15,987 nt of DNA, taken from the NCBI GenBank assembly GCA_018398765.1, contig JAHBMJ010002756.1, forward strand, positions 1 through 15,987, given 5' to 3'. Shown in pieces: positions 15,979 to 15,987 of the stretch; within the stretch, counting starts at the first letter, position 1, and each line of letters begins with the position of its first letter. Below the pieces are notes generated by a model, which saw only the letters and a program-made list of their open reading frames with translations, made no database searches and was not told the origin of the DNA. This stretch comes from Chromera velia (taxonomy: Eukaryota; Sar; Chromeraceae). The translations under genes were made by a program, and so were the position numbers.

Positions 15979-15987
15979 CCCCCCCCC
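15979..15987. repeat. Poly-C run at the window end
   Basis: Nine C bases close the window, mirroring the poly-C at its start. It is probably a contig boundary. Confidence 0.75.

Overview
The window reads as nuclear DNA of a single-celled eukaryote, not a bacterium. Two genes have convincing GT-AG introns that restore the reading frame, long AT-rich stretches separate the genes, and GACA/CTGT and GT microsatellites are abundant. A large tandem PPR protein, an FG-GAP propeller protein and a secreted Cys-repeat protein fit an alveolate, and a chromerid such as Chromera velia is my best guess. This rests on overall style and was not tested by a database match. Poly-C at both extreme ends suggests a whole assembly contig that stops at homopolymers.

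Layout. 406-2724 (+): intronless gene for a 772-residue single-pass protein with seven FG-GAP/Ca-loop repeats. 2725-3829: AT-rich 3' flank, no gene seen. 3830-5798 (-): three-exon gene for a 480-residue secreted protein with four exact 44-residue Cys repeats, a carboxypeptidase-regulatory-like domain and a DUF2135/YfaP-like domain. 5799-8511: mostly non-coding, with tetranucleotide repeats, hairpins, one weak minus-strand ORF (7024-7359) and a possible retroelement tail near 8058-8237. 8512-9430: dense composite GACA satellite. 9431-10517: nothing convincing. 10518-10971 (-): two-exon gene for a 116-residue one-TM protein. 11536-13755 (+): divergent intronless gene for a 739-residue PPR protein with fourteen near-identical 38-residue repeats and a presequence that could target an organelle. 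13756-14890: AT-rich. 14891-15882 (-): C-terminal part of a multi-exon gene whose large intron carries a second, inverted copy of the satellite element seen at 8.7 kb and a perfect 32-bp tandem duplication.

The genes do not form an obvious pathway. Two encode proteins that look exported or cell-surface (the propeller and the Cys-repeat protein). The PPR protein is probably organellar, and the 116-residue protein could be. The most novel-looking items are the 44-residue Cys repeat, the 38-residue PPR variant with a readable RNA code, and the dispersed satellite element whose arrays repeatedly end in GACTATAT.
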